A stretch of 64,000 bases of DNA from Tritrichomonas musculus (GCA_039105265.1 JAPFFF010000003.1:8957616-9021615), one strand, 5' to 3'; counted from the first letter of the stretch, positions 39,369 to 53,700 are shown. Notes: generated from the sequence alone by a model not told the origin. Numbers and translations: made by a program.

Positions 39369-41160
39369 TTATCTCCCAAACAACAACGATTCTCTTCCAA
39401 GCAGCATCGATTCTCTTCCAAGCAGCATCGATTCTCTTCCAAACAACAACGATTCTCTTCCAAACAACAACGATTCTCTTCCAAACAACAACGATTCTCT
39501 TCCAAACAACAACGATTCTCTTCCAAACAACAACGATTCTCTTCCAAACAACAACGATTCTCTTCCAAACAACAACGATTCTCTTCCAAGCAGCATCGAT
39601 TCTCTTCCAAGCAGCATCGATTCTCTTCCAAACAACAACGATTCTCTTCCAAACAACAACGATTCTCTTCCAAACAACAACGATTCTCTTCCAAACAACA
39701 ACGATTCTCTTCCAAACAACAACGATTCTCTTCCAAACAACAACGATTCTCTTCCAAACAACAACGATTCTCTTCCAAGCAGCATCGATTCTCTTCCAAG
39801 CAGCATCGATTCTCTTCCAAACAACAACGATTCTCTTCCAAGCAGCATCGATTATCTCCCAAACAACAACGATTCTCTTCCAAGCAGCATCGATTCTCTT
39901 CCAAACAACAACGATTCTCTTCCAAACAACAACGATTCTCTTCCAAACAACAACGATTCTCTTCCAAACAACAACGATTCTCTTCCAAACAACAACGATT
40001 CTCTTCCAAACAACAACGATTCTCTTCCAAGCAGCATCGATTCTCTTCCAAACAACAACGATTCTCTTCCAAGCAGCATCGATTCTCTTCCAAGCAGCAT
40101 CGATTATCTCCCAAACAACAACGATTCTCTTCCAAGCAGCATCGATTCTCTTCCAAGCAGCATCGATTCTCTTCCAAGCAGCATCGATTCTCTTCCAAGC
40201 AGCATCGATTCTCTTCCAAACAACAACGATTCTCTTCCAAGCAGCATCGATTATCTCCCAAACAACAACGATTCTCTTCCAAGCAGCATCGATTATCTCC
40301 CAAACAACAACGATTCTCTTCCAAACAACAACGATTCTCTTCCAAGCAGCATCGATTCTCTTCCAAGCAGCATCGATTCTCTTCCAAGCAGCATCGATTC
40401 TCTTCCAAACAACAACGATTCTCTTCCAAGCAGCATCGATTCTCTTCCAAACAACAACGATTCTCTTCCAAACAACAACGATTCTCTTCCAAGCAGCATC
40501 GATTCTCTTCCAAGCAGCATCGATTCTCTTCCAAACAACAACGATTCTCTTCCAAGCAGCATCGATTCTCTTCCAAGCAGCATCGATTCTCTTCCAAGCA
40601 GCATCGATTCTCTTCCAAGCAGCATCGATTATCTCCCAAACAACAACGATTCTCTTCCAAACAACAACGATTCTCTTCCAAACAACAACGATTCTCTTCC
40701 AAGCAGCATCGATTCTCTTCCAAGCAGCATCGATTCTCTTCCAAACAACAACGATTCTCTTCCAAACAACAACGATTCTCTTCCAAGCAGCATCGATTCT
40801 CTTCCAAGCAGCATCGATTATCTCCCAAACAACAACGATTCTCTTCCAAACAACAACGATTCTCTTCCAAGCAGCATCGATTCTCTTCCAAACAACAACG
40901 ATTCTCTTCCAAGCAGCATCGATTCTCTTCCAAGCAGCATCGATTCTCTTCCAAGCAGCATCGATTCTCTTCCAAACAACAACGATTCTCTTCCAAACAA
41001 CAACGATTCTCTTCCAAACAACAACGATTCTCTTCCAAGCAGCATCGATTCTCTTCCAAACAACAACGATTCTCTTCTAAACAACAACGATTCTCTTCCA
41101 AACAACAACGATTCTCTTCCAAACAACAACGATTCTCTTCCAAGTAGCATCGATTCTCTT
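39369..41160. repeat. Satellite joining the L and R families
   Basis: Two A-rich blocks (39369-39848 and 39852-40100) are followed by mixed blocks. Within 40818-41160 the R signature appears for the first time: CTAAAC, A, A, then D at 41140. This is where the L-type order stops. Confidence 0.8.
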
Positions 41161-44100
41161 CCATGCAGCATCGATTATCTCCCAAACAACAACGATTCTC
41201 TTCCAAGCAGCATCGATTCTCTTCCAAACAACAACGATTCTCTTCCAAACAACAACGATTCTCTTCCAAACAACAACGATTCTCTTCCAAGCAGCATCGA
41301 TTCTCTTCCAAACAACAACGATTCTCTTCCAAACAACAACGATTCTCTTCCAAACAACAACGATTCTCTTCCAAGCAGCATCGATTCTCTTCCAAGCAGC
41401 ATCGATTCTCTTCCAAACAACAACGATTCTCTTCCAAGCAGCATCGATTCTCTTCCAAGCAGCATCGATTCTCTTCCAAGCAGCATCGATTCTCTTCCAA
41501 ACAACAACGATTCTCTTCCAAGCAGCATCGATTCTCTTCCAAGCAGCATCGATTCTCTTCCAAGCAGCATCGATTCTCTTCCAAACAACAACGATTCTCT
41601 TCCAAACAACAACGATTCTCTTCCAAGCAGCATCGATTCTCTTCCAAACAACAACGATTCTCTTCCAAGCAGCATCGATTCTCTTCCAAGCAGCATCGAT
41701 TCTCTTCCAAGCAGCATCGATTCTCTTCCAAACAACAACGATTCTCTTCCAAGCAGCATCGATTCTCTTCCAAGCAGCATCGATTCTCTTCCAAGCAGCA
41801 TCGATTCTCTTCCAAACAACAACGATTCTCTTCCAAACAACAACGATTCTCTTCCAAGCAGCATCGATTCTCTTCCAAACAACAACGATTCTCTTCCAAA
41901 CAACAACGATTCTCTTCCAAACAACAACGATTCTCTTCCAAACAACAACGATTCTCTTCCAAGTAGCATCGATTCTCTTCCAAGCAGCATCGATTATCTC
42001 CCAAACAACAACGATTCTCTTCCAAGCAGCATCGATTCTCTTCCAAGCAGCATCGATTCTCTTCCAAACAACAACGATTCTCTTCCAAACAACAACGATT
42101 CTCTTCCAAACAACAACGATTCTCTTCCAAACAACAACGATTCTCTTCCAAACAACAACGATTCTCTTCCAAACAACAACGATTCTCTTCCAAGCAGCAT
42201 CGATTCTCTTCCAAACAACAACGATTCTCTTCCAAACAACAACGATTCTCTTCCAAGCAGCATCGATTCTCTTCCAAACAACAACGATTCTCTTCCAAAC
42301 AACAACGATTCTCTTCCAAGCAGCATCGATTCTCTTCCAAGCAGCATCGATTCTCTTCCAAACAACAACGATTCTCTTCCAAACAACAACGATTCTCTTC
42401 CAAACAACAACGATTCTCTTCCAAGCAGCATCGATTCTCTTCCAAACAACAACGATTCTCTTCTAAACAACAACGATTCTCTTCCAAACAACAACGATTC
42501 TCTTCCAAACAACAACGATTCTCTTCCAAGTAGCATCGATTCTCTTCCATGCAGCATCGATTATCTCCCAAACAACAACGATTCTCTTCCAAGCAGCATC
42601 GATTCTCTTCCAAACAACAACGATTCTCTTCCAAACAACAACGATTCTCTTCCAAACAACAACGATTCTCTTCCAAGCAGCATCGATTCTCTTCCAAACA
42701 ACAACGATTCTCTTCCAAACAACAACGATTCTCTTCCAAACAACAACGATTCTCTTCCAAGCAGCATCGATTCTCTTCCAAGCAGCATCGATTCTCTTCC
42801 AAACAACAACGATTCTCTTCCAAGCAGCATCGATTCTCTTCCAAGCAGCATCGATTCTCTTCCAAGCAGCATCGATTCTCTTCCAAACAACAACGATTCT
42901 CTTCCAAGCAGCATCGATTCTCTTCCAAGCAGCATCGATTCTCTTCCAAGCAGCATCGATTCTCTTCCAAACAACAACGATTCTCTTCCAAACAACAACG
43001 ATTCTCTTCCAAGCAGCATCGATTCTCTTCCAAACAACAACGATTCTCTTCCAAACAACAACGATTCTCTTCCAAACAACAACGATTCTCTTCCAAACAA
43101 CAACGATTCTCTTCCAAGTAGCATCGATTCTCTTCCAAGCAGCATCGATTATCTCCCAAACAACAACGATTCTCTTCCAAGCAGCATCGATTCTCTTCCA
43201 AGCAGCATCGATTCTCTTCCAAACAACAACGATTCTCTTCCAAACAACAACGATTCTCTTCCAAACAACAACGATTCTCTTCCAAACAACAACGATTCTC
43301 TTCCAAACAACAACGATTCTCTTCCAAACAACAACGATTCTCTTCCAAGCAGCATCGATTCTCTTCCAAACAACAACGATTCTCTTCCAAGCAGCATCGA
43401 TTCTCTTCCAAACAACAACGATTCTCTTCCAAACAACAACGATTCTCTTCCAAACAACAACGATTCTCTTCCAAGCAGCATCGATTCTCTTCCAAGCAGC
43501 ATCGATTCTCTTCCAAACAACAACGATTCTCTTCCAAGCAGCATCGATTCTCTTCCAAGCAGCATCGATTCTCTTCCAAGCAGCATCGATTCTCTTCCAA
43601 ACAACAACGATTCTCTTCCAAGCAGCATCGATTCTCTTCCAAACAACAACGATTCTCTTCCAAACAACAACGATTCTCTTCCAAACAACAACGATTCTCT
43701 TCCAAGCAGCATCGATTCTCTTCCAAGCAGCATCGATTCTCTTCCAAACAACAACGATTCTCTTCCAAGCAGCATCGATTCTCTTCCAAGCAGCATCGAT
43801 TCTCTTCCAAGCAGCATCGATTCTCTTCCAAACAACAACGATTCTCTTCCAAACAACAACGATTCTCTTCCAAACAACAACGATTCTCTTCCAAACAACA
43901 ACGATTCTCTTCCAAGCAGCATCGATTCTCTTCCAAGCAGCATCGATTATCTCCCAAACAACAACGATTCTCTTCCAAGCAGCATCGATTCTCTTCCAAG
44001 CAGCATCGATTCTCTTCCAAGCAGCATCGATTCTCTTCCAAGCAGCATCGATTCTCTTCCAAGCAGCATCGATTCTCTTCCAAGCAGCATCGATTCTCTT

Positions 44101-45119
44101 CCAAACAACAACGATTCTCTTCCAAGCAGCATCGATTCTCTTCCAAGCAGCATCGATTCTCTTCCAAGCAGCATCGATTCTCTTCCAAACAACAACGATT
44201 CTCTTCCAAACAACAACGATTCTCTTCCAAACAACAACGATTCTCTTCCAAACAACAACGATTCTCTTCCAAGCAGCATCGATTCTCTTCCAAGCAGCAT
44301 CGATTATCTCCCAAACAACAACGATTCTCTTCCAAGCAGCATCGATTCTCTTCCAAGCAGCATCGATTCTCTTCCAAACAACAACGATTCTCTTCCAAAC
44401 AACAACGATTCTCTTCCAAACAACAACGATTCTCTTCCAAGTAGCATCGATTCTCTTCCAAGCAGCATCGATTATCTCCCAAACAACAACGATTCTCTTC
44501 CAAGCAGCATCGATTCTCTTCCAAACAACAACGATTCTCTTCCAAACAACAACGATTCTCTTCCAAACAACAACGATTCTCTTCCAAACAACAACGATTC
44601 TCTTCCAAACAACAACGATTCTCTTCCAAGCAGCATCGATTCTCTTCCAAGCAGCATCGATTATCTCCCAAACAACAACGATTCTCTTCCAAGCAGCATC
44701 GATTCTCTTCCAAGCAGCATCGATTCTCTTCCAAACAACAACGATTCTCTTCCAAACAACAACGATTCTCTTCCAAGCAGCATCGATTCTCTTCCAAGCA
44801 GCATCGATTATCTCCCAAACAACAACGATTCTCTTCCAAACAACAACGATTCTCTTCCAAGCAGCATCGATTCTCTTCCAAGCAGCATCGATTCTCTTCC
44901 AAGCAGCATCGATTCTCTTCCAAACAACAACGATTCTCTTCCAAACAACAACGATTCTCTTCCAAACAACAACGATTCTCTTCCAAGCAGCATCGATTCT
45001 CTTCCAAACAACAACGATTCTCTTCTAAACAACAACGATTCTCTTCCAAACAACAACGATTCTCTTCCAAACAACAACGATTCTCTTCCAAGTAGCATCG
45101 ATTCTCTTCCATGCAGCAT
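41161..45119. repeat. R-family copy R1
   Basis: It opens with an E unit (CCATGC, 41161) running into gamma. Blocks of 39, 27, 28, 38, 17 and 9 units among others follow. The same series starts again 4,284 bp later. A second E unit at 42547 lies 1,386 bp after the first, and the same 1,386-bp spacing occurs in R2 (45447 to 46833), so R itself contains an internal duplication. Confidence 0.87.
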
Positions 45120-45444
45120 CGATTATCTCCCAAACAACAACGATTCTCTTCCAAGCAGCATCGATTCTCTTCAAAACAACAACGATTCTCTTCCAAACAA
45201 CAACGATTCTCTTCCAAACAACAACGATTCTCTTCCAAGCAGCATCGATTCTCTTCCAAACAACAACGATTCTCTTCCAAACAACAACGATTCTCTTCCA
45301 AACAACAACGATTCTCTTCCAAGCAGCATCGATTCTCTTCCAAACAACAACGATTCTCTTCTAAACAACAACGATTCTCTTCCAAACAACAACGATTCTC
45401 TTCCAAACAACAACGATTCTCTTCCAAGTAGCATCGATTCTCTT
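45120..45444. repeat. Short spacer segment between R1 and R2
   Basis: This holds about 15 units bounded by two E-gamma signatures (ATG at 45111 and 45447). The unit at 45172 has C to A (CTTCAAAAC), a mark also found at 49470 and 53334 just downstream of the R2 and R3 signatures. Confidence 0.83.
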
Positions 45445-48400
45445 CCATGCAGCATCGATTATCTCCCAAACAACAACGATTCTCTTCCAAGCAGCATCGA
45501 TTCTCTTCCAAACAACAACGATTCTCTTCCAAACAACAACGATTCTCTTCCAAACAACAACGATTCTCTTCCAAGCAGCATCGATTCTCTTCCAAACAAC
45601 AACGATTCTCTTCCAAACAACAACGATTCTCTTCCAAACAACAACGATTCTCTTCCAAGCAGCATCGATTCTCTTCCAAGCAGCATCGATTCTCTTCCAA
45701 ACAACAACGATTCTCTTCCAAGCAGCATCGATTCTCTTCCAAGCAGCATCGATTCTCTTCCAAGCAGCATCGATTCTCTTCCAAACAACAACGATTCTCT
45801 TCCAAGCAGCATCGATTCTCTTCCAAGCAGCATCGATTCTCTTCCAAGCAGCATCGATTCTCTTCCAAACAACAACGATTCTCTTCCAAACAACAACGAT
45901 TCTCTTCCAAGCAGCATCGATTCTCTTCCAAACAACAACGATTCTCTTCCAAGCAGCATCGATTCTCTTCCAAGCAGCATCGATTCTCTTCCAAGCAGCA
46001 TCGATTCTCTTCCAAACAACAACGATTCTCTTCCAAGCAGCATCGATTCTCTTCCAAGCAGCATCGATTCTCTTCCAAGCAGCATCGATTCTCTTCCAAA
46101 CAACAACGATTCTCTTCCAAACAACAACGATTCTCTTCCAAGCAGCATCGATTCTCTTCCAAACAACAACGATTCTCTTCCAAACAACAACGATTCTCTT
46201 CCAAACAACAACGATTCTCTTCCAAACAACAACGATTCTCTTCCAAGTAGCATCGATTCTCTTCCAAGCAGCATCGATTATCTCCCAAACAACAACGATT
46301 CTCTTCCAAGCAGCATCGATTCTCTTCCAAGCAGCATCGATTCTCTTCCAAACAACAACGATTCTCTTCCAAACAACAACGATTCTCTTCCAAACAACAA
46401 CGATTCTCTTCCAAACAACAACGATTCTCTTCCAAACAACAACGATTCTCTTCCAAACAACAACGATTCTCTTCCAAGCAGCATCGATTCTCTTCCAAAC
46501 AACAACGATTCTCTTCCAAACAACAACGATTCTCTTCCAAGCAGCATCGATTCTCTTCCAAACAACAACGATTCTCTTCCAAACAACAACGATTCTCTTC
46601 CAAGCAGCATCGATTCTCTTCCAAGCAGCATCGATTCTCTTCCAAACAACAACGATTCTCTTCCAAACAACAACGATTCTCTTCCAAACAACAACGATTC
46701 TCTTCCAAGCAGCATCGATTCTCTTCCAAACAACAACGATTCTCTTCTAAACAACAACGATTCTCTTCCAAACAACAACGATTCTCTTCCAAACAACAAC
46801 GATTCTCTTCCAAGTAGCATCGATTCTCTTCCATGCAGCATCGATTATCTCCCAAACAACAACGATTCTCTTCCAAGCAGCATCGATTCTCTTCCAAACA
46901 ACAACGATTCTCTTCCAAACAACAACGATTCTCTTCCAAACAACAACGATTCTCTTCCAAGCAGCATCGATTCTCTTCCAAACAACAACGATTCTCTTCC
47001 AAACAACAACGATTCTCTTCCAAACAACAACGATTCTCTTCCAAGCAGCATCGATTCTCTTCCAAGCAGCATCGATTCTCTTCCAAACAACAACGATTCT
47101 CTTCCAAGCAGCATCGATTCTCTTCCAAGCAGCATCGATTCTCTTCCAAGCAGCATCGATTCTCTTCCAAACAACAACGATTCTCTTCCAAGCAGCATCG
47201 ATTCTCTTCCAAGCAGCATCGATTCTCTTCCAAGCAGCATCGATTCTCTTCCAAACAACAACGATTCTCTTCCAAACAACAACGATTCTCTTCCAAGCAG
47301 CATCGATTCTCTTCCAAACAACAACGATTCTCTTCCAAACAACAACGATTCTCTTCCAAACAACAACGATTCTCTTCCAAACAACAACGATTCTCTTCCA
47401 AGTAGCATCGATTCTCTTCCAAGCAGCATCGATTATCTCCCAAACAACAACGATTCTCTTCCAAGCAGCATCGATTCTCTTCCAAGCAGCATCGATTCTC
47501 TTCCAAACAACAACGATTCTCTTCCAAACAACAACGATTCTCTTCCAAACAACAACGATTCTCTTCCAAACAACAACGATTCTCTTCCAAACAACAACGA
47601 TTCTCTTCCAAACAACAACGATTCTCTTCCAAGCAGCATCGATTCTCTTCCAAACAACAACGATTCTCTTCCAAGCAGCATCGATTCTCTTCCAAACAAC
47701 AACGATTCTCTTCCAAACAACAACGATTCTCTTCCAAACAACAACGATTCTCTTCCAAGCAGCATCGATTCTCTTCCAAGCAGCATCGATTCTCTTCCAA
47801 ACAACAACGATTCTCTTCCAAGCAGCATCGATTCTCTTCCAAGCAGCATCGATTCTCTTCCAAGCAGCATCGATTCTCTTCCAAACAACAACGATTCTCT
47901 TCCAAGCAGCATCGATTCTCTTCCAAACAACAACGATTCTCTTCCAAACAACAACGATTCTCTTCCAAACAACAACGATTCTCTTCCAAGCAGCATCGAT
48001 TCTCTTCCAAGCAGCATCGATTCTCTTCCAAACAACAACGATTCTCTTCCAAGCAGCATCGATTCTCTTCCAAGCAGCATCGATTCTCTTCCAAGCAGCA
48101 TCTTCCAAGCAGCATCGATTCTCTTCCAAACAACAACGATTCTCTTCCAAACAACAACGATTCTCTTCCAAACAACAACGATTCTCTTCCAAACAACAAC
48201 GATTCTCTTCCAAGCAGCATCGATTCTCTTCCAAGCAGCATCGATTATCTCCCAAACAACAACGATTCTCTTCCAAGCAGCATCGATTCTCTTCCAAGCA
48301 GCATCGATTCTCTTCCAAGCAGCATCGATTCTCTTCCAAGCAGCATCGATTCTCTTCCAAGCAGCATCGATTCTCTTCCAAGCAGCATCGATTCTCTTCC

Positions 48401-49417
48401 AAACAACAACGATTCTCTTCCAAGCAGCATCGATTCTCTTCCAAGCAGCATCGATTCTCTTCCAAGCAGCATCGATTCTCTTCCAAACAACAACGATTCT
48501 CTTCCAAACAACAACGATTCTCTTCCAAACAACAACGATTCTCTTCCAAACAACAACGATTCTCTTCCAAGCAGCATCGATTCTCTTCCAAGCAGCATCG
48601 ATTATCTCCCAAACAACAACGATTCTCTTCCAAGCAGCATCGATTCTCTTCCAAGCAGCATCGATTCTCTTCCAAACAACAACGATTCTCTTCCAAACAA
48701 CAACGATTCTCTTCCAAACAACAACGATTCTCTTCCAAGTAGCATCGATTCTCTTCCAAGCAGCATCGATTATCTCCCAAACAACAACGATTCTCTTCCA
48801 AGCAGCATCGATTCTCTTCCAAACAACAACGATTCTCTTCCAAACAACAACGATTCTCTTCCAAACAACAACGATTCTCTTCCAAACAACAACGATTCTC
48901 TTCCAAACAACAACGATTCTCTTCCAAGCAGCATCGATTCTCTTCCAAGCAGCATCGATTATCTCCCAAACAACAACGATTCTCTTCCAAGCAGCATCGA
49001 TTCTCTTCCAAGCAGCATCGATTCTCTTCCAAACAACAACGATTCTCTTCCAAACAACAACGATTCTCTTCCAAGCAGCATCGATTCTCTTCCAAGCAGC
49101 ATCGATTATCTCCCAAACAACAACGATTCTCTTCCAAACAACAACGATTCTCTTCCAAGCAGCATCGATTCTCTTCCAAGCAGCATCGATTCTCTTCCAA
49201 GCAGCATCGATTCTCTTCCAAACAACAACGATTCTCTTCCAAACAACAACGATTCTCTTCCAAACAACAACGATTCTCTTCCAAGCAGCATCGATTCTCT
49301 TCCAAACAACAACGATTCTCTTCTAAACAACAACGATTCTCTTCCAAACAACAACGATTCTCTTCCAAACAACAACGATTCTCTTCCAAGTAGCATCGAT
49401 TCTCTTCCATGCAGCAT
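45445..49417. repeat. R-family copy R2 (carries the 14-bp duplication)
   Basis: It matches R1 at +4,284 bp up to the phase break at 48088-48115 and +4,298 bp beyond it. The block at 43149-43943 in R1 corresponds to 47433-48101 plus the broken remainder here. Only R2 has the 14-bp partial unit, so that event followed the R duplications or was not passed on by them. Confidence 0.87.
48088..48115. repeat. 14-bp tandem duplication, the only phase break
   Basis: The 14-mer CTTCCAAGCAGCAT occurs twice in direct succession (48088-48101 and 48102-48115), leaving a 14-bp partial unit at 48091-48104. In two sister copies (around 43,750-43,900 and 51,910-52,060) the same place reads A, three B, four A, two B with no partial unit. 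Sister offsets are 4,284 bp before this point and 4,298 bp after it, a net gain of 14 bp. One slippage duplication explains this in a single step; an added B unit followed by a 7-bp loss would need two. Confidence 0.93.
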
Positions 49418-50722
49418 CGATTATCTCCCAAACAACAACGATTCTCTTCCAAGCAGCATCGATTCTCTTCAAAACAACAACGATTCTCTTCCAAACAACA
49501 ACGATTCTCTTCCAAACAACAACGATTCTCTTCCAAGCAGCATCGATTCTCTTCCAAACAACAACGATTCTCTTCCAAACAACAACGATTCTCTTCCAAA
49601 CAACAACGATTCTCTTCCAAGCAGCATCGATTCTCTTCCAAGCAGCATCGATTCTCTTCCAAACAACAACGATTCTCTTCCAAGCAGCATCGATTCTCTT
49701 CCAAGCAGCATCGATTCTCTTCCAAGCAGCATCGATTCTCTTCCAAACAACAACGATTCTCTTCCAAGCAGCATCGATTCTCTTCCAAGCAGCATCGATT
49801 CTCTTCCAAGCAGCATCGATTCTCTTCCAAACAACAACGATTCTCTTCCAAACAACAACGATTCTCTTCCAAGCAGCATCGATTCTCTTCCAAACAACAA
49901 CGATTCTCTTCCAAACAACAACGATTCTCTTCCAAACAACAACGATTCTCTTCCAAACAACAACGATTCTCTTCCAAGCAGCATCGATTCTCTTCCAAGC
50001 AGCATCGATTCTCTTCCAAACAACAACGATTCTCTTCCAAGCAGCATCGATTATCTCCCAAACAACAACGATTCTCTTCCAAACAACAACGATTCTCTTC
50101 CAAGCAGCATCGATTCTCTTCCAAGCAGCATCGATTCTCTTCCAAGCAGCATCGATTCTCTTCCAAACAACAACGATTCTCTTCCAAACAACAACGATTC
50201 TCTTCCAAGCAGCATCGATTCTCTTCCAAACAACAACGATTCTCTTCCAAACAACAACGATTCTCTTCCAAACAACAACGATTCTCTTCCAAGCAGCATC
50301 GATTCTCTTCCAAGCAGCATCGATTCTCTTCCAAGCAGCATCGATTCTCTTCCAAACAACAACGATTCTCTTCCAAGCAGCATCGATTCTCTTCCAAACA
50401 ACAACGATTCTCTTCCAAACAACAACGATTCTCTTCCAAACAACAACGATTCTCTTCTAAACAACAACGATTCTCTTCCAAACAACAACGATTCTCTTCC
50501 AAACAACAACGATTCTCTTCCAAGTAGCATCGATTCTCTTCCATGCAGCATCGATTATCTCCCAAACAACAACGATTCTCTTCCAAGCAGCATCGATTCT
50601 CTTCCAAACAACAACGATTCTCTTCTAAACAACAACGATTCTCTTCCAAACAACAACGATTCTCTTCCAAACAACAACGATTCTCTTCCAAGTAGCATCG
50701 ATTCTCTTCCATGCAGCATCGA
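49418..50722. repeat. Satellite between R2 and R3
   Basis: It holds a 28-unit block (49469-50047) that recurs at 53333-53911, a 24-unit block, and two D-E-gamma signatures only 168 bp apart (ATG at 50543 and 50711). The close pair suggests a small local duplication or an unequal-exchange junction. Confidence 0.82.
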
Positions 50723-53700
50723 TTATCTCCCAAACAACAACGATTCTCTTCCAAGCAGCATCGATTCTCTTCCAAACAACAACGATTCTCTTCCAAACAA
50801 CAACGATTCTCTTCCAAACAACAACGATTCTCTTCCAAGCAGCATCGATTCTCTTCCAAACAACAACGATTCTCTTCCAAACAACAACGATTCTCTTCCA
50901 AACAACAACGATTCTCTTCCAAGCAGCATCGATTCTCTTCCAAGCAGCATCGATTCTCTTCCAAACAACAACGATTCTCTTCCAAGCAGCATCGATTCTC
51001 TTCCAAGCAGCATCGATTCTCTTCCAAGCAGCATCGATTCTCTTCCAAACAACAACGATTCTCTTCCAAGCAGCATCGATTCTCTTCCAAGCAGCATCGA
51101 TTCTCTTCCAAGCAGCATCGATTCTCTTCCAAACAACAACGATTCTCTTCCAAACAACAACGATTCTCTTCCAAGCAGCATCGATTCTCTTCCAAACAAC
51201 AACGATTCTCTTCCAAACAACAACGATTCTCTTCCAAACAACAACGATTCTCTTCCAAACAACAACGATTCTCTTCCAAGTAGCATCGATTCTCTTCCAA
51301 GCAGCATCGATTATCTCCCAAACAACAACGATTCTCTTCCAAGCAGCATCGATTCTCTTCCAAGCAGCATCGATTCTCTTCCAAACAACAACGATTCTCT
51401 TCCAAACAACAACGATTCTCTTCCAAACAACAACGATTCTCTTCCAAACAACAACGATTCTCTTCCAAACAACAACGATTCTCTTCCAAACAACAACGAT
51501 TCTCTTCCAAGCAGCATCGATTCTCTTCCAAACAACAACGATTCTCTTCCAAGCAGCATCGATTCTCTTCCAAACAACAACGATTCTCTTCCAAACAACA
51601 ACGATTCTCTTCCAAACAACAACGATTCTCTTCCAAGCAGCATCGATTCTCTTCCAAGCAGCATCGATTCTCTTCCAAACAACAACGATTCTCTTCCAAG
51701 CAGCATCGATTCTCTTCCAAGCAGCATCGATTCTCTTCCAAGCAGCATCGATTCTCTTCCAAACAACAACGATTCTCTTCCAAGCAGCATCGATTCTCTT
51801 CCAAACAACAACGATTCTCTTCCAAACAACAACGATTCTCTTCCAAACAACAACGATTCTCTTCCAAGCAGCATCGATTCTCTTCCAAGCAGCATCGATT
51901 CTCTTCCAAACAACAACGATTCTCTTCCAAGCAGCATCGATTCTCTTCCAAGCAGCATCGATTCTCTTCCAAGCAGCATCGATTCTCTTCCAAACAACAA
52001 CGATTCTCTTCCAAACAACAACGATTCTCTTCCAAACAACAACGATTCTCTTCCAAACAACAACGATTCTCTTCCAAGCAGCATCGATTCTCTTCCAAGC
52101 AGCATCGATTATCTCCCAAACAACAACGATTCTCTTCCAAGCAGCATCGATTCTCTTCCAAGCAGCATCGATTCTCTTCCAAGCAGCATCGATTCTCTTC
52201 CAAGCAGCATCGATTCTCTTCCAAGCAGCATCGATTCTCTTCCAAGCAGCATCGATTCTCTTCCAAACAACAACGATTCTCTTCCAAGCAGCATCGATTC
52301 TCTTCCAAGCAGCATCGATTCTCTTCCAAGCAGCATCGATTCTCTTCCAAACAACAACGATTCTCTTCCAAACAACAACGATTCTCTTCCAAACAACAAC
52401 GATTCTCTTCCAAACAACAACGATTCTCTTCCAAGCAGCATCGATTCTCTTCCAAGCAGCATCGATTATCTCCCAAACAACAACGATTCTCTTCCAAGCA
52501 GCATCGATTCTCTTCCAAGCAGCATCGATTCTCTTCCAAACAACAACGATTCTCTTCCAAACAACAACGATTCTCTTCCAAACAACAACGATTCTCTTCC
52601 AAGTAGCATCGATTCTCTTCCAAGCAGCATCGATTATCTCCCAAACAACAACGATTCTCTTCCAAGCAGCATCGATTCTCTTCCAAACAACAACGATTCT
52701 CTTCCAAACAACAACGATTCTCTTCCAAACAACAACGATTCTCTTCCAAACAACAACGATTCTCTTCCAAACAACAACGATTCTCTTCCAAGCAGCATCG
52801 ATTCTCTTCCAAGCAGCATCGATTATCTCCCAAACAACAACGATTCTCTTCCAAGCAGCATCGATTCTCTTCCAAGCAGCATCGATTCTCTTCCAAACAA
52901 CAACGATTCTCTTCCAAACAACAACGATTCTCTTCCAAGCAGCATCGATTCTCTTCCAAGCAGCATCGATTATCTCCCAAACAACAACGATTCTCTTCCA
53001 AACAACAACGATTCTCTTCCAAGCAGCATCGATTCTCTTCCAAGCAGCATCGATTCTCTTCCAAGCAGCATCGATTCTCTTCCAAACAACAACGATTCTC
53101 TTCCAAACAACAACGATTCTCTTCCAAACAACAACGATTCTCTTCCAAGCAGCATCGATTCTCTTCCAAACAACAACGATTCTCTTCTAAACAACAACGA
53201 TTCTCTTCCAAACAACAACGATTCTCTTCCAAACAACAACGATTCTCTTCCAAGTAGCATCGATTCTCTTCCATGCAGCATCGATTATCTCCCAAACAAC
53301 AACGATTCTCTTCCAAGCAGCATCGATTCTCTTCAAAACAACAACGATTCTCTTCCAAACAACAACGATTCTCTTCCAAACAACAACGATTCTCTTCCAA
53401 GCAGCATCGATTCTCTTCCAAACAACAACGATTCTCTTCCAAACAACAACGATTCTCTTCCAAACAACAACGATTCTCTTCCAAGCAGCATCGATTCTCT
53501 TCCAAGCAGCATCGATTCTCTTCCAAACAACAACGATTCTCTTCCAAGCAGCATCGATTCTCTTCCAAGCAGCATCGATTCTCTTCCAAGCAGCATCGAT
53601 TCTCTTCCAAACAACAACGATTCTCTTCCAAGCAGCATCGATTCTCTTCCAAGCAGCATCGATTCTCTTCCAAGCAGCATCGATTCTCTTCCAAACAACA

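Larger units (their letters stand above)
1..48090. repeat. Left register of the array: 2,290 units in perfect 21-bp phase
   Basis: Unit starts fall at 1 + 21n at every place checked, from position 1 to 48091, and 48090/21 is exactly 2,290. All differences seen in this stretch are base substitutions or gains and losses of whole units; no partial unit was seen. Private substitutions include G to A at 13222 (loses the CpG), C to T at 19381, and C to A in the unit starting at 9157. Confidence 0.93.
1..48102 (+). other. Stop-free plus frame (PNNNDSL/PSSIDSL), not called as a gene
   Basis: In the plus frame starting at unit position 1, A reads PNNNDSL, B reads PSSIDSL and the B unit before gamma reads PSSIDYL. 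None of the variants seen creates a stop, and D (AGC to AGT) is silent here. No ATG occurs in this frame. The heptad has a recurring LP pair but no family I can name. Confidence 0.55.
1..48104 (-). other. Stop-free minus frame (EENRCCL), not called as a gene
   Basis: Read on the minus strand, the unit gives the heptad EENRCCL for both A and B; gamma gives GDNRCCL. Each rare variant I found was checked in this frame and gives only amino-acid changes (C to Y, L to M, L to F, R to L, R to C, E to K) or is silent. I therefore expect no stop across this stretch. There is no plausible start, no unique flanking exon and no conserved domain. The frame is open because 21 is a multiple of three and the variants happen to avoid stops. 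I regard a coding role as unlikely. Confidence 0.6.

Noticed and set aside
48091-48104. A 7-bp deletion inside one unit
   Set aside because: Sister copies have the same units without the partial one, so the net change is a gain of 14 bp; a duplication explains it in one step.
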